Part shown: piece after piece, positions 15,005-25,795 of the stretch
Position numbering within the stretch: position 1 is the stretch's first letter
Layout of the letters: every line of letters begins with the position of its first letter
Origin: Mergibacter septicus
Lineage (GTDB): Bacteria; Pseudomonadota; Gammaproteobacteria; Enterobacterales; Pasteurellaceae
Direction of reading: 5' to 3'
Length of the DNA stretch: 64,000 bases
Assembly (NCBI RefSeq): GCF_003265225.1
Contig: NZ_CP022013.1
Location: forward strand, 62,001 to 126,000
Notes under the pieces: generated by a model
Told to the model about the DNA's origin: nothing
The model's database searches: none
The model's input: only the letters and a program-made list of their open reading frames with translations
Translations under genes and position numbers: made by a program

Positions 15005-17472
15005 AGGGTTACTTCAATTGGACCATGGAAGCCATTTGGCTCTGGTGCTTCACCAATATATTTCTCAATATTTACGATACAGGTATTTGCACTAATTGCT
15101 TGTGCTAAGCGAGATGTACCAATATCAAGGGTCATAGTGTTTGGATCACCATAAGTATCAATAGAACCAATTTCTGCATTCAATGGTGAATACCATGCCC
15201 CTTCTTGTAAACGTAAAACCCCCGGTGGGAAGTTATCTGAGAGGTGTGCTCCCACAATCGCTTGTCCCCGATCATTATAAACACGGACTAAATCGCCATG
15301 AGCAATACCTAAACGTTTTGCATCTTGTGGATTGATATACAGCGGTTCACGCCCTTGAATACTATAAGTTTCACGTAACGTTTTTGACTCACATAATTGT
15401 GAATGCAAACGTTTATCTGGGTGTGCAGATTGTAGCCAGAATGGGAATTTATCTGAGTGTGGACCACCGTGAGAGCGTTCTTCTTTTTCAAACCACATTG
15501 GGTGTCCTTTACAATCAGGGTAGTTATAGCTTGCAATTTTATTGCTAAAGATTTCAATGAAACCTGATGGTGTACCTAATGCGTGTAATTCAGGATCTTC
15601 ACGGAAGTCTGCGTGTCTGACCCAAGGTTTTCCTTCAGGGAATAAGACATAACCTTTTTCCCAGAATTCTTTAAATGGTGGCATATCAAATTTACCTTTA
15701 TTTTCAGTACGACAACCTTCATAAAGGTATTCAATCCATTCCATTTCATCCATATTCCGACTGTATTCTTTTTCTTTACCGAAACGGCGGCAGAGATCTT
15801 TAAAAATCTCAAAATCAGGACGTGATGAATAGAGTGGATCGATTAATTTCTGCATTGCAATCACACCACGGTTACTATAAGAGCCATAAGCATCAATATC
15901 GTTACGTTCAAATGGTGTACAAGCAGGTAAGACAATATCAGAGAAACGACAAGTCGCCGTCCAACTATAATTGATTGAAACGATGGTTTCTAAACGCTGG
16001 AAGGCTTTTTTCATCTTGTTGCGTTCAGATTGGCGATGCCATTGGTTACAACCAGAGAAGATAGCCATTTTATATGGCGCATAAACGATTTCTTTTCCGT
16101 TATATTGAATTTTTTCACCCGGATATAACAGAGAATCTGTGACTCTTGCACAAGGAATAACAGGGCTATAACCATTATAATCAGTATTGTTGTAAATTGG
16201 TGTTTGCCCTTCATCAATATTGAGTGGGAATGCACCTGGCATTGCAGCACCAGAACTTGGAACACCAATTGAACTATAATGGTGAGCATAACTAATTCCT
16301 CCGCCCGGTAAACCAATTTGACCTAACATTGCGGAAAGAACTGCACCCATCCAGTATGGTTGTTCACCATGTTGCTGACGTTGAATTGCCCAACCAAAGA
16401 TTAATTGGGTACGTTTTCCAGCTAATAAGCGAGCAAATTGACGAATTTCATCTGCTGGTATGCCGCAGATTTTTTCTGCCCATTCAGGTGTTTTAGCAAT
16501 TTTATCTTCACTTTCACCGAGGAGGTAAGGCACAAATTTTTCAAAACCAATGGTATAAACATCAAGGAATTTTTTATCGTATAAATTTTCGGTATAAAGG
16601 GTATAAGCTAACCCTAACATAAACGGAACGTCAGTTTGAGGATTGACATATTGATGTTTACAGCCTAAGAAATTTTGGGTTTTACTTTTAACTGGATCGA
16701 CACAGATAACATTAATTTCGTTATTTGCTACTTTTTGTTTTAATTGTTCTAAATAAGCGTAAGCTTCGTGGGTTTCACAGTTCCAACCTACTTGTAGATT
16801 TTTCACTGGATCACTTGCCCAGAAAATAATGTTGTTACTTTGGTTAAGTAAAATTTCCCACGATGTACCTTGAGAATATACTTCGGTTGAACCAAGGACA
16901 TAAGGTAAGATGACTTGCCCAGCACCAGTGGAGTAATCACCACTGGTTGTAACGCTATTACCAAACATACTGATAGCACGAATCATATTGTTACCACAGC
17001 TATGGAATTGTCCTGTTGATCGCCAGCCAACTAATCCAGTATGTAATGCCCAAGGACCATAATCTTTTTGAATACGGTCTAATTCTTCATAGAAAAGATC
17101 AAGGGCTTGATCCCAAGTAACACGCACAAAGCGGTTATCACCACGTTGTGCAGTATTACTATTGTGTCTGTTTTTTAACCAGTCTAAGCGTACCATCGGA
17201 TAGCGAATACGGCTCTCGCTATAAATTAATCCTTGGATCCCATTAATCATTTCTGTTGGGTATTGATCATATTCAAAAGGCTTAATTGCACTTACTCGAC
17301 CATTTTCAACTTTGGCTCGAATCGCTCCCCAGTGAGACCCTGTAATTCTCCAGTCTGCTGGGTTATCGTTTTCACTAGCGAACGCTGTTTTTGAAACTAG
17401 GAAACTAGGCATTGCAAATGTTGCTGCCATAGCAGACATATTTTTCAGAAATTGACGACGTGATTGTTCCAT
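15001..17472 (-). CDS. torZ: Periplasmic molybdopterin S-/N-oxide reductase TorZ (MtsZ-like)
   Basis: 823 aa with a Tat signal (SRRQFLKNM at residues 4-12; cleavage near AFA). It is a DMSO-reductase-family catalytic subunit binding bis-[11 protein letters not shown] near 180 supplies the Ser ligand, and the C-terminal dinucleotide-binding domain ends around 790. In Haemophilus the homologous pair, first called TorY/TorZ, has been described as MtsY/MtsZ, reducing methionine sulfoxide and related S-oxides; the substrate here could be that or TMAO. Electrons should come from menaquinol through the pentahaem cytochrome encoded just upstream (9 nt gap). Anaerobic control by FNR is suggested by the operon promoter. 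Confidence 0.93.
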   Translation of the reverse strand: MEQSRRQFLKNMSAMAATFAMPSFLVSKTAFASENDNPADWRITGSHWGAIRAKVENGRVSAIKPFEYDQYPTEMINGIQGLIYSESRIRYPMVRLDWLKNRHNSNTAQRGDNRFVRVTWDQALDLFYEELDRIQKDYGPWALHTGLVGWRSTGQFHSCGNNMIRAISMFGNSVTTSGDYSTGAGQVILPYVLGSTEVYSQGTSWEILLNQSNNIIFWASDPVKNLQVGWNCETHEAYAYLEQLKQKVANNEINVICVDPVKSKTQNFLGCKHQYVNPQTDVPFMLGLAYTLYTENLYDKKFLDVYTIGFEKFVPYLLGESEDKIAKTPEWAEKICGIPADEIRQFARLLAGKRTQLIFGWAIQRQQHGEQPYWMGAVLSAMLGQIGLPGGGISYAHHYSSIGVPSSGAAMPGAFPLNIDEGQTPIYNNTDYNGYSPVIPCARVTDSLLYPGEKIQYNGKEIVYAPYKMAIFSGCNQWHRQSERNKMKKAFQRLETIVSINYSWTATCRFSDIVLPACTPFERNDIDAYGSYSNRGVIAMQKLIDPLYSSRPDFEIFKDLCRRFGKEKEYSRNMDEMEWIEYLYEGCRTENKGKFDMPPFKEFWEKGYVLFPEGKPWVRHADFREDPELHALGTPSGFIEIFSNKIASYNYPDCKGHPMWFEKEERSHGGPHSDKFPFWLQSAHPDKRLHSQLCESKTLRETYSIQGREPLYINPQDAKRLGIAHGDLVRVYNDRGQAIVGAHLSDNFPPGVLRLQEGAWYSPLNAEIGSIDTYGDPNTMTLDIGTSRLAQAISANTCIVNIEKYIGEAPEPNGFHGPIEVTL

Positions 17473-17481
17473 TATTCGTTC

Positions 17482-18684
17482 CTATTTTTTCTCGCTATTA
17501 TGTTGTTCAAAGGTTGATGAATGTAATTGCAAGTAACGCAATACTTCTTTGCTGGTTTGTTTATCCATATTAGTGAAACCAACCATACCGTTGAATAAAC
17601 CGATCCAAGTATTCGCATCGAAATGAGCTATTTCAGGCTGTCTGTGGCAGGTACTACATTGTGTTTTGTAGTTTTCTGCTGCATCTTGCCATACGGCATG
17701 AATATCAGAAATTAAGCTAGATTTAGGCAACCAAATTTGGAGTTTTACATTTTGCCAAGTTAATCCAGTAAGCTCATCTTCTTTTTCACTAATCACTTCA
17801 AATTTTGGATTAGATTGCATAAATTCTTTGCTGAAAGTTGCATTGACGATGTTAATACCGAAATTGTTATACCAAACACGACCAAAGCCTTTTTTCTTCC
17901 GCCACATATCAATTTGGACTAAATCTGCATTTTTACCAGCTTTAATGAAGGTTACAGGTACAGCACCTTCAATATGTCCAATAATTTGATCAAAATTATC
18001 GCCATCAAAGATAGCTACGGTACCTTTGGTGTAGTATTGTTGTTCAGGTTTTAGTGAAGTAACAACTAAACCACCAAATTTATCAATATTGGCATTGTCA
18101 TCACGTTGTGGTAAATGATGTGCAATTCCTTTATGACAATCAACACAGCTTTGATCACGTTTTGCTGCAGGAATCATCGCTTTTTGAGCGGCTAATGACA
18201 TTTTGCTGAAGTTCATACGTTCATATTTATGACAAGCTTTACATTCTTTAGAACCATTTGCTGCAAATCTTGCCCACTCTTTTTCGGCGAGTTCACGGCG
18301 ATGTTCTTCAAATGCTTTAGGATCATCATATTTTCCGCTTAATTCTGCCCAAATTTCTGTTGAGGCTTGAACTTTGCGAGCAAATTTTGCTGTTTTATCA
18401 TGTGGTAAATGACAACTTGAACATGTTGCAGTTACACCAGAAGCATTTGACCAGTGAACAGTCTGTTTTAATTCTTCATAAGGTTGCTGCATTGAGTGGC
18501 AACTAATACAAAATTCTTCGGTAGCTTGTTGTTCTAAAATATCATTAAATTTTTGCCAGCTAATAATACCAGCAATAAAACCGATAAGAATTAAAATTCC
18601 TAAACCAAATCGAGCAGACGGTTTAAAAAATAAAGCCTTAAAAAAGGCTAAGATATTTTTGATAAGTTGAAATAATTTTTTCAT
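17482..18684 (-). CDS. torY: NapC/NirT-type pentahaem cytochrome c
   Basis: 400 aa from ATG 18684, which has AGGAAC upstream; a longer frame to 18771 overlaps torE and lacks a ribosome site. One N-terminal membrane helix (about 20-45) is followed by four CXXCH haem sites (CISCH, CSSCH, CKACH, CVDCH) of the NapC part. A C-terminal domain has a fifth (CSTCH near 365), the TorC/TorY arrangement. It oxidises membrane menaquinol and feeds TorZ in the periplasm. It lies between torE and torZ in one operon. Confidence 0.93.
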   Translation of the reverse strand: MKKLFQLIKNILAFFKALFFKPSARFGLGILILIGFIAGIISWQKFNDILEQQATEEFCISCHSMQQPYEELKQTVHWSNASGVTATCSSCHLPHDKTAKFARKVQASTEIWAELSGKYDDPKAFEEHRRELAEKEWARFAANGSKECKACHKYERMNFSKMSLAAQKAMIPAAKRDQSCVDCHKGIAHHLPQRDDNANIDKFGGLVVTSLKPEQQYYTKGTVAIFDGDNFDQIIGHIEGAVPVTFIKAGKNADLVQIDMWRKKKGFGRVWYNNFGINIVNATFSKEFMQSNPKFEVISEKEDELTGLTWQNVKLQIWLPKSSLISDIHAVWQDAAENYKTQCSTCHRQPEIAHFDANTWIGLFNGMVGFTNMDKQTSKEVLRYLQLHSSTFEQHNSEKK

Positions 18685-18701
18685 TGTTGTTCCTATGTTA
18701 A

Positions 18702-18869
18702 TTATGCGGTTGGTAATCCAATGACGAAAATTTGTAACAGCCATACCACCAGACCATAAGCACCCACACACATTACCAATAGAAGTGGTAAGATAATAAA
18801 AGATAAAAGTGCAATTTTTCCAAGTTCAACACTTAATTTTTCATTTTTGTTGTCTTCAGTTTTTTTCAT
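18702..18869 (-). CDS. torE: TorE/NapE-family small membrane protein
   Basis: 55 aa, found by reading the minus strand upstream of torY. A charged N-terminus (MKKTEDNKNEKL) precedes one membrane helix, with the family signature GAYGLVVWLLQ. NapE/TorE proteins head nap and tor operons; their function is unknown. ATG 18869 follows a GAGA site. The stop is 17 nt before torY. Homology is clear although the gene is short. Confidence 0.85.
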   Translation of the reverse strand: MKKTEDNKNEKLSVELGKIALLSFIILPLLLVMCVGAYGLVVWLLQIFVIGLPTA

Positions 18870-19368
18870 TTTTACTGTCTCAAGATAGTTATTAAATAGT
18901 AATATTATACGTTAGATTACAAATCTTAACTTTGATTTGAAACAATTAGGCGTTAGTTGCTTTTGTAAACTTATTGTTTTGTATAATCAAAATTGAGAGT
19001 GATATATATTAGTAATTGATTTATAAATATAATTTTTGATTTTCCGTATAAATAGGAAATTTATGATCGCTTTAGTAGTAACTAAGTAAACTATTTTACG
19101 GAAATTTTTGTAAATATAAAAGAATTTTTGTCAAGTTATTAGAGTGATTACGAATATTTTCAATACTTTTTCTTTTAAGGGATAAACGAGGTTTAGATCT
19201 TGAATTGACAGCAAGCAGAACCAGTGTATTTGACAAAAGGTGATTTTACTGATTTATTAGAAATTCAATCAAGCTGATTAAATATTTGATTAATAGTGAA
19301 AGGTCGTGAACTTTTTTTGTGAGTTTTAATCAAAGTTAATATTGCTGTTAATTTAGGGTTATGTTGTT
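18870..19368. other. Intergenic region torE/eptA
   Basis: 499 nt without a credible gene. The part next to torE holds the tor promoter and FNR-like site. The part next to eptA (about 19170-19300) has GC slightly above its surroundings and short open stretches in several frames interrupted by stops, possibly a decayed gene, but no family can be recognised. Confidence 0.45.
18904..18945 (-). promoter_or_regulatory. FNR-dependent class II promoter of torEYZD
   Basis: Reading leftward, TTGTT-TCAA-ATCAA (18932-18945) matches the FNR consensus TTGAT-N4-ATCAA with one mismatch. TATAAT (18904-18909) is a perfect -10. Placing the start at 18897 puts the FNR site at -41.5, the exact class II position. 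This supports induction without oxygen. Confidence 0.78.
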
Positions 19369-21006
19369 ATGTTATTTTCAATGCGGAAAACGAAGTGGTG
19401 TTTATCATCGACTACGTTAATTGCTTTAGTCTCTCTTTATTTTACACTTATATTAAATTATCCCCTGTATAAAGTAATCTTAAAAGTTCACCCGTTTACG
19501 GGGTCAGCCGAAGATTATTTTTTATTTACGATTCCTCTTTTTATCTTTTTTACTCTTAATGCCGTTTTTCAGCTTTTCGCTTTACCCTGGTTACATAAGA
19601 TTATTATGCCCTTACTATTAATAATTAGTGCATCTATTGGTTATAGTGAACTGTTTCTCCATGTTTATTTTAATACGGATATGCTAGAGAATGTTTTACA
19701 AACGAATATGGCAGAAAGTGTTAGATTATTGAGTATTCCTTATATCGCTTGGATTATATTATTAGGAATTGTGCCAGCGATATTGTATATAACTGTGAAG
19801 GTTGATTATCGTCTTTGGTGGAAAGAGATTTTAACTCGGATAGTGATGATTTTACTCTCTTTTTTAGTTATTTTCGGGATCGCAAAGTTTTTCTATCAGG
19901 ATTATGCCGCTTTTATCCGTAATAATAAAAGTATTACCCATTTAATTTTGCCTTCTAATTTTATTGCTTCTGGTGTGAATGCAGTCAAAAGAATACGTGA
20001 GGCTAACCGCCCTTTTGTTCAGCTTGGACTTGATGCGCAATTAGTCAAAAGTAGTGAGAAAAGAAAGGTAATAATATTAGTTGTTGGTGAAACGACACGA
20101 GCTGAAAATTGGGGGTTAAATGGTTATCAGCGACAAACGACTCCGTTACTCAGTAAACAATCTAATGTGGTAAATTTTAAGCATACAATGAGTTGTGGAA
20201 CCGCAACCGCAATTTCTGTGCCTTGTATGTTTTCTCATTTAGATCGAGTTGATTATGATGCTAGCATTGCTCGTAATACAGATAATGTCTTGGATATTCT
20301 CAAGCGTGCAGGATATGAAGTCGTTTGGTTTGAGAATGATGGCGGTTGTAAAGGCGTTTGTAATCGAGTTGAAAGCTATGAAATGACACAGTTAAATTTG
20401 CCGCAGTATTGCAAAGATGGTGAATGCTTAGATCAGATTTTATTACAAGATTTTGATAAGACTTTATTGCGTTCTAATCGGGATATTGTGGTGGTCTTAC
20501 ATACAATTGGTAATCACGGTCCAACTTATTATGAACGTTACACCCCAGAGTTCCGTCAGTTTACGCCAACTTGTGATACTAACCAGATTAACCGCTGCAC
20601 TAATCAAGAATTAGTGAATACCTATGATAATGGGGTGTTGTATATAGATTATTTCTTAAATCAAACAATTGAAAATCTTAAAGTGTTAAGTGATAAGTAT
20701 CATTGGGATACAGCCTTATATTATCTTTCCGATCACGGTGAATCGCTAGGGGAAAATGGTGTTTATCTGCACGGTACACCTTATGCCATTGCACCAAGCC
20801 AGCAAACTCATATTCCAATGATAATGTGGTATTCTGACAACTGGTTACAAAATCAGAAGTTAAACTTAACCTGTTTACAACAACAAGGTCAAAATAATGC
20901 TTATTCACAGGATAATTTTTTCCATACTGTCTTAGGTATGGCAGAAGTGGCAACAACGGTCTATCATAAAAATGCAGATATTACAGCGAGTTGTAAAGTG
21001 CAGTAG
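19369..21006 (+). CDS. eptA: Lipid A phosphoethanolamine transferase
   Basis: 545 aa. It adds phosphoethanolamine from phosphatidylethanolamine to lipid A, lowering surface charge and polymyxin binding. Five N-terminal membrane helices (about 1-215) precede a periplasmic sulfatase-fold domain. VVGETTRAENWGLNGY holds the metal-binding Glu, SCGTATAISVPCMFS the catalytic Thr, and YLSDHGESLGENG plus LHGTPYA the remaining metal ligands. Several Cys pairs in the periplasmic part suggest disulfides. ATG 19369 is used; ATG 19381 is possible. No PmrA-like box is evident. Intrinsic Pasteurellaceae EptA/LptA-type gene rather than an obvious mcr import. Confidence 0.92.
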   Translation: MLFSMRKTKWCLSSTTLIALVSLYFTLILNYPLYKVILKVHPFTGSAEDYFLFTIPLFIFFTLNAVFQLFALPWLHKIIMPLLLIISASIGYSELFLHVYFNTDMLENVLQTNMAESVRLLSIPYIAWIILLGIVPAILYITVKVDYRLWWKEILTRIVMILLSFLVIFGIAKFFYQDYAAFIRNNKSITHLILPSNFIASGVNAVKRIREANRPFVQLGLDAQLVKSSEKRKVIILVVGETTRAENWGLNGYQRQTTPLLSKQSNVVNFKHTMSCGTATAISVPCMFSHLDRVDYDASIARNTDNVLDILKRAGYEVVWFENDGGCKGVCNRVESYEMTQLNLPQYCKDGECLDQILLQDFDKTLLRSNRDIVVVLHTIGNHGPTYYERYTPEFRQFTPTCDTNQINRCTNQELVNTYDNGVLYIDYFLNQTIENLKVLSDKYHWDTALYYLSDHGESLGENGVYLHGTPYAIAPSQQTHIPMIMWYSDNWLQNQKLNLTCLQQQGQNNAYSQDNFFHTVLGMAEVATTVYHKNADITASCKVQ

Positions 21007-21023
21007 TTCTCTTCTAAACTAAT

Positions 21024-21059
21024 AAAAAATAAAGCTAAGTTTACTTAGCTTTATTTTTT
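21024..21059. terminator. Terminator between eptA and rlmC
   Basis: A 16-bp perfect stem (21024-21039 with 21044-21059) around AAAGCTAAG/CTTAGCTTT, flanked by A and T runs. It is usable by both convergent genes. Confidence 0.93.
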
Positions 21060-21103
21060 ACGGCTTATTAAAATCTAGTGTACCAATCTCAAAATATAGC
21101 TTA

Positions 21104-22306
21104 TCAATGATTATTGGTATCCAGTTTGGATAACAGTGCTATCACCTCATAGTGTGAAGTATGAGGAAACATATCAAACAGTTGGATTTTTTCTAGTTGG
21201 TAGCCATTCAGTTGGGCTAAATCTTTTCCCATTGTAACGGCATTACAGCTAGAGTAGAGTAAATAGTTGGGTGATAGTTGGTTAAGGTAAGCACATAATT
21301 CTTGACCAATACCACGTCTAGGCGGATTAACAATCACCAAATCAGGTTTGGTATTGGCTTGATAAGTGGTGGCATCTAAAGCACGAAAATCAACTTGAGA
21401 AAGTTTAAGTGTTGCAACTGAACGTTGTGCAGCGGTGATGGCAGCGGGTGAAATTTCAATACCTGTCAATGGAATAATGCGTGTTTGACCTAAACTGTCT
21501 AAATAGTTTTCTCTTGCAACTTTACAATGTAAGCCAAATCCGCCAACACCACAAAAAAGATCCCAAATTTGATAGATAGGTAAAGTTTTAATCCATTGTT
21601 GGGCGGTATGGTATAAAGCGGCTGCCACGCTTGGATTAGTTTGAAAGAATCCTTGTGGGCGAATAAAAAGAGGAATGTGATTAAAATTTTCTGCTAAATA
21701 TTGTTGTTTGGTTAAAAAAATTTCTTTTTCACCTTCAAGAATCGCAGCATGGATTGGTTGAATATTAGCAGTAACGAGCGTAATTTGTGGTAGTTGGTGT
21801 AAAAATTGCGGTAACTCACGTTGTAATAAGTCTAATTTTATCTCACTGCGTAAGACAAAACGTAGCATAAAATTTCCACTATCCTGACTTTGAGTTAATA
21901 AAATGTATTTGAGTTCACCTTTCTTTTTAGCAGTGTTATATGGGACTAATCCTGCTCGTCCAATTAAGCGTTTCAGTTTGGTTAAAATATCCTGAAATAT
22001 CGGAGGATAAAGAAGGCAGTCTGAGAGATCTACCGCAGAGGTAGGATCTTTAGGATCATTTATAATCCCTAGAATTGGTCGTTCCACCGTACCTGAAACT
22101 GCCATTTTAGCTTTATTGCGCATTGCAATTAAAGGGGAATGATAGGGAGCTAGCCACTGGGTTTGTGGAGTGATTGACGCCTTAATTTGTTGTTTTAAAT
22201 CAGACTGTTTTTGCTGTAATTGCTGAGCATAGTCAAGGTTTATCCAATGACAAGAACGGCATTTACCTTGCTGGTAATGGTAACACTCAGGCTGAAAAGC
22301 AGGCAT
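21104..22306 (-). CDS. rlmC: 23S rRNA (uracil-747-C5)-methyltransferase
   Basis: 400 aa. It methylates U747 of 23S rRNA using S-adenosylmethionine. The N-terminus carries an iron-sulfur cluster motif (CYHYQQGKCRSC at 8-19). The Rossmann domain has WDLFCGVGGFGLH. The nucleophile Cys is in YLLYSSCNAVTMGKDL, and the family end FPHTSHYE is present. The lack of an N-terminal TRAM domain separates it from RlmD. It is 12 nt downstream of ycfL and probably co-transcribed with it. Confidence 0.93.
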   Translation of the reverse strand: MPAFQPECYHYQQGKCRSCHWINLDYAQQLQQKQSDLKQQIKASITPQTQWLAPYHSPLIAMRNKAKMAVSGTVERPILGIINDPKDPTSAVDLSDCLLYPPIFQDILTKLKRLIGRAGLVPYNTAKKKGELKYILLTQSQDSGNFMLRFVLRSEIKLDLLQRELPQFLHQLPQITLVTANIQPIHAAILEGEKEIFLTKQQYLAENFNHIPLFIRPQGFFQTNPSVAAALYHTAQQWIKTLPIYQIWDLFCGVGGFGLHCKVARENYLDSLGQTRIIPLTGIEISPAAITAAQRSVATLKLSQVDFRALDATTYQANTKPDLVIVNPPRRGIGQELCAYLNQLSPNYLLYSSCNAVTMGKDLAQLNGYQLEKIQLFDMFPHTSHYEVIALLSKLDTNNH

Positions 22307-22318
22307 AAGATTTCCTTG

Positions 22319-22690
22319 TTAGTTTTCTCGAATAAAGAGACGATAGTTGACACTAATGGGTGTGGCGGGATTAAGTGGAATAGTAATAACTTGTTTAGCG
22401 GCTAAGGATAATTCATTCCATTCGATGGCTTGTTGCCAATGAGGCGGCTGAGTTACACCATTTTGATCATACCAAGTTAGTTTATAAGCTAAGCTAATTT
22501 GCTTTTCACTTTGATTTTTAATCCGAATATTGTGTTGATCTGTATTAACCTCAATCGCTTCGGCAATCGGAGCCGTGATATTAATCACTGGGCGTGAATA
22601 AATCAAATAAGTGTTTGGTGATGAAGTATTACAAGCGACAGTCGTTAGAGTGCAAATAAAGATAAGTAAGATAGCTGTTATTTGTTTCAT
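22319..22690 (-). CDS. ycfL: YcfL-family lipoprotein (DUF1425)
   Basis: 123 aa with a lipoprotein signal (residues 1-20, lipobox TTVAC followed by Asn). The mature domain is a small beta sandwich with the typical segment LAYKLTWYDQNG. In E. coli, ycfL is linked to the lpoB/cell-wall region; its role is unknown. Here it lies between epmA (24 nt upstream) and rlmC, and the three are probably one transcript. Confidence 0.8.
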   Translation of the reverse strand: MKQITAILLIFICTLTTVACNTSSPNTYLIYSRPVINITAPIAEAIEVNTDQHNIRIKNQSEKQISLAYKLTWYDQNGVTQPPHWQQAIEWNELSLAAKQVITIPLNPATPISVNYRLFIREN

Positions 22691-22713
22691 AATCTTAGCC
22701 TTATTTTGGAGAA

Positions 22714-23703
22714 TTAGGCAGTTTTAATCGCAAATGAAATGACATCTGCAATGTTATCTGTCCCTATTGCTAACATTAATAAGCGATCTATTCCTAATGC
22801 CACACCAGAGCTGGTTGGTATTCCTGCCTCTAGTGCCGCTAAAAAGTTATGATCAAGTTGTTGAGTTGGTAAACCTAATTTTTCTCTTTGGCGATTATCT
22901 TGTTCAAAACGAATTTTTTGTTCTTGGGCATCGGTGAGTTCGTGGAAACCGTTAGCTAATTCTAGTCCCTTATAGTAAAACTCAAAACGTTCGGCAACAC
23001 GATGATCTTCAGAGCTAATTTGGGCTAAAGCAGCTTGTGCGGCTGGAAAATGGTAAATTGCGGTTGGGCGATCTTTACCGATATTGGCTTCAACAATTTC
23101 ACTAAAGAGAAACTGTAATAATGTATCTCTTTCTTCTTGTTCAGCGTTTTGTAAACCATGTTTTTTAGCGAGAGTGGCTAATTCTGCGGTTGTTGCTGAG
23201 AGTGGATCAACGCCTACATATTCTTGAAAGGCAAATTGATAACTTAAACTTTCTGCTGGTGGGCAATCTAGGATAAATTGGAGTAGATCATCGACTTCAT
23301 CAATCAGACGATACATATCAAAATATGGGCGATACCATTCTAACATCGTAAATTCAGGATTATGGTGTTTTCCTGCTTCTTCGTTGCGAAATACTTTGCA
23401 AATCTGAAAAATAGGTCCACTTCCCTCCGCAAGTAAACGTTTCATATGGTATTCAGGACTGGTAATGAGATGAAGTTGTTCACTTTGTCCAGAAAAAGGA
23501 GCAATAAATTGCGTATTGAAGGTAGAAAGATGAATATCTGTAACAGAATAGTGACTTAGGATTGGTGTTTCCACTTCAAGTAAGCCACGTTCAGTGAAAA
23601 AATGGCGAATTGCAGCAATTATTTTTGCTCGTTTTAATAAATTATTAATTGTTGAAGTTGATTTCCAATTTAGCGTATTTTCAAATTGTTCAGTTTGTGT
23701 CAT
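22714..23703 (-). CDS. epmA: EF-P--(R)-beta-lysine ligase
   Basis: 329 aa. This is a truncated class II lysyl-tRNA synthetase paralogue that attaches (R)-beta-lysine to elongation factor P. It has the class II core only: motif 1 near 40 ([10 protein letters not shown]), motif 2 ([24 protein letters not shown] at about 100-123) and motif 3 ([12 protein letters not shown] near 305). The anticodon-binding domain of LysRS is absent, as expected. It is divergent from frdA, an arrangement conserved in enterobacteria and Haemophilus. Confidence 0.95.
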   Translation of the reverse strand: MTQTEQFENTLNWKSTSTINNLLKRAKIIAAIRHFFTERGLLEVETPILSHYSVTDIHLSTFNTQFIAPFSGQSEQLHLITSPEYHMKRLLAEGSGPIFQICKVFRNEEAGKHHNPEFTMLEWYRPYFDMYRLIDEVDDLLQFILDCPPAESLSYQFAFQEYVGVDPLSATTAELATLAKKHGLQNAEQEERDTLLQFLFSEIVEANIGKDRPTAIYHFPAAQAALAQISSEDHRVAERFEFYYKGLELANGFHELTDAQEQKIRFEQDNRQREKLGLPTQQLDHNFLAALEAGIPTSSGVALGIDRLLMLAIGTDNIADVISFAIKTA

Positions 23704-24001
23704 AGCACGTTATCCCTGATCGTTATCAGCTTGAATTAGAGAAATAGGTTTCAAAAATAAGGAACTATTCTAGCTGAAAGGTAAAAATATACCAACTTTT
23801 GTCATTGTTACGAATCATTATCACTGCCTACTTATTTCTCCATTTTATTTTTTTGAGTTAGATCACGAAATCTAACTTTTATTAACATTTATTGACAAAA
23901 GGGCTTATTTCAAGCAAAAAATGGTGGCAAAATGCAGTTGCTAAGTTACTCAGCTGAGTAATTTTTTCTACTATACTACGTTAAAATTCTGGAGGAATAT
24001 C
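23704..24001. promoter_or_regulatory. Divergent epmA/frdA control region
   Basis: A perfect inverted repeat AGTTAGAT-CACGAA-ATCTAACT lies at 23856-23877. It overlaps TTGAG-TTAG-ATCAC (23853-23866), an FNR-like site with two mismatches. TATACT at 23971-23976 is a possible -10 for frdA, and GGAGGAA (23991-23997) decides the GTG start. Anaerobic control of frd is expected; which sequence binds FNR is uncertain. Confidence 0.5.
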
Positions 24002-25795
24002 GTGCAGACCGTTAATGTCGATATTGCAATTATTGGTGCTGGTGGTGGTGGCTTGAGAGCCGCAATTGCTGCAACAGAAGCAAACCCAAACTTGAAAGTT
24101 GCATTAGTATCTAAAGTTTATCCTATGCGTAGCCATACTGTTGCTGCTGAAGGTGGTGCTGCGGCAGTGATTAAAGAGGAAGACTCTTATGATAAACATT
24201 TCCATGATACAGTTGCTGGTGGCGATTGGTTATGTGAACAAGATGTGGTTGAATATTTTGTGAAGCATTCTCCGATTGAAATGACTCAATTAGAGCGTTG
24301 GGGCTGTCCTTGGAGTCGTAAGCAAGATGGGGAAGTGAATGTTCGTCGTTTTGGTGGTATGAAAATTGAACGAACTTGGTTTGCAGCAGATAAAACAGGC
24401 TTCCATTTACTGCATACGCTTTTCCAAACTTCAATGCAATATCCACAAATTCAACGTTTTGATGAGCATTTTGTGCTTGATATTTTAGTTGATGATCAAC
24501 ACGCTCGTGGTTTAGTTGCAATGAATATGATGGAAGGAACATTAGTTCAAATTAATGCCAATGCAGTCATAATTGCAACAGGTGGTGGCTGTCGAGCATT
24601 CCGCTTTAATACGAACGGTGGGATTGTAACTGGTGATGGTTTAGCGATGGCATATCGACACGGTGTACCATTAAGAGATATGGAGTTTGTTCAATACCAC
24701 CCAACAGGCTTACCGAATACAGGGATTTTAATGACGGAAGGTTGCCGTGGTGAAGGGGGAATTTTAGTCAATAAAAATGGCTATCGTTATTTACAAGATT
24801 ATGGTTTAGGGCCAGAAACACCAATTGGCAAACCAGAAAATAAATATATGGAACTTGGTCCACGTGATAAAGTTTCACAAGCCTTTTGGCAAGAATTACA
24901 AAAAGGAAATACTCTCAAAACCGCAAAAGGTGTTGATGTTGTTCATCTTGATTTACGCCATTTAGGTGAAAAATATCTACATGAACGTCTACCATTTATT
25001 TGTGAATTATCAAAAGCTTATGAAGGGGTTGATCCTGCAAAAGAACCGATTCCAGTTCGCCCAGTGGTACACTACACCATGGGAGGGATTGAAGTTGATC
25101 AGCAATGTGAAACTCGAATAAAAGGATTATTTGCTGTGGGTGAGTGTGCTTCTTCTGGCTTACACGGGGCAAATCGTTTAGGTTCTAACTCTTTAGCAGA
25201 ATTGGTTGTGTTAGGGCGTGTTGCTGGAGAACAAGCTGCATTGCGTGCAGTCGAAAAACAACAAATTAATCAAGAAGCAGTTGATGCTCAAGCGAAAGCG
25301 GTTGTTGATCGTCTCAATAATCTCTTAAAACAAGAAGGAACAGAATCTTGGTCAACCATTCGTGATGAAATGGGAATGATAATGGAAGAAGGTTGTGGTA
25401 TCTATCGTACGCAAGAGAGTATGCAAAAATCGGTTGATAAAATTCAGGAGTTGAAAGAACGTTATAAACGGATTGCTATTGCTGATCGTTCAAGTGTATT
25501 TAATACTGAAATATTATATACGATTGAATTAGGCTATATCCTTGATGTTGCGGAATCCATTGCTAATTCAGCACTAGAACGAAAAGAATCCCGTGGAGCT
25601 CATCAGCGTTTAGATTATACCGAACGTGATGATGTCAACTATCTAAAACATACTCTCGCTTTCTATAATCCAGAAGGTCGGCCGCAGATTGAGTATAGTG
25701 ATGTTAAGATCACTAAATCACAACCAGCGAAACGTGTATATGGTGCAGAAGCAGAAGCTGCTGAAGCCGCTAAAGTAAAAGAGGGGCAAGCATAA
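24002..25795 (+). CDS. frdA: Fumarate reductase flavoprotein subunit
   Basis: 597 aa. It reduces fumarate to succinate in anaerobic respiration on the cytoplasmic face of the membrane. The start is GTG 24002 with an excellent GGAGGAA site. It has the FAD motif [12 protein letters not shown], the covalent-FAD histidine in [11 protein letters not shown], substrate-binding blocks ([26 protein letters not shown]) and the catalytic Arg region [12 protein letters not shown]. The stop overlaps the frdB start by 1 nt. Confidence 0.98.
   Translation: MQTVNVDIAIIGAGGGGLRAAIAATEANPNLKVALVSKVYPMRSHTVAAEGGAAAVIKEEDSYDKHFHDTVAGGDWLCEQDVVEYFVKHSPIEMTQLERWGCPWSRKQDGEVNVRRFGGMKIERTWFAADKTGFHLLHTLFQTSMQYPQIQRFDEHFVLDILVDDQHARGLVAMNMMEGTLVQINANAVIIATGGGCRAFRFNTNGGIVTGDGLAMAYRHGVPLRDMEFVQYHPTGLPNTGILMTEGCRGEGGILVNKNGYRYLQDYGLGPETPIGKPENKYMELGPRDKVSQAFWQELQKGNTLKTAKGVDVVHLDLRHLGEKYLHERLPFICELSKAYEGVDPAKEPIPVRPVVHYTMGGIEVDQQCETRIKGLFAVGECASSGLHGANRLGSNSLAELVVLGRVAGEQAALRAVEKQQINQEAVDAQAKAVVDRLNNLLKQEGTESWSTIRDEMGMIMEEGCGIYRTQESMQKSVDKIQELKERYKRIAIADRSSVFNTEILYTIELGYILDVAESIANSALERKESRGAHQRLDYTERDDVNYLKHTLAFYNPEGRPQIEYSDVKITKSQPAKRVYGAEAEAAEAAKVKEGQA

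Noticed and set aside
18685-18771. Longer torY start
   Set aside because: It overlaps torE in another frame, lacks a ribosome site and adds a non-homologous N-terminus.
19170-19300. Possible decayed gene upstream of eptA
   Set aside because: Short open pieces in different frames suggest it, but no family could be recognised and the signal is within chance for this composition.
19369-21006. eptA as a recently acquired mcr-type colistin resistance gene
   Set aside because: No mobile element flanks it, base composition matches its neighbours and the sequence reads as an intrinsic Pasteurellaceae EptA.
24171-24542. Minus-strand frame inside frdA
   Set aside because: Shadow of frdA; no independent support.
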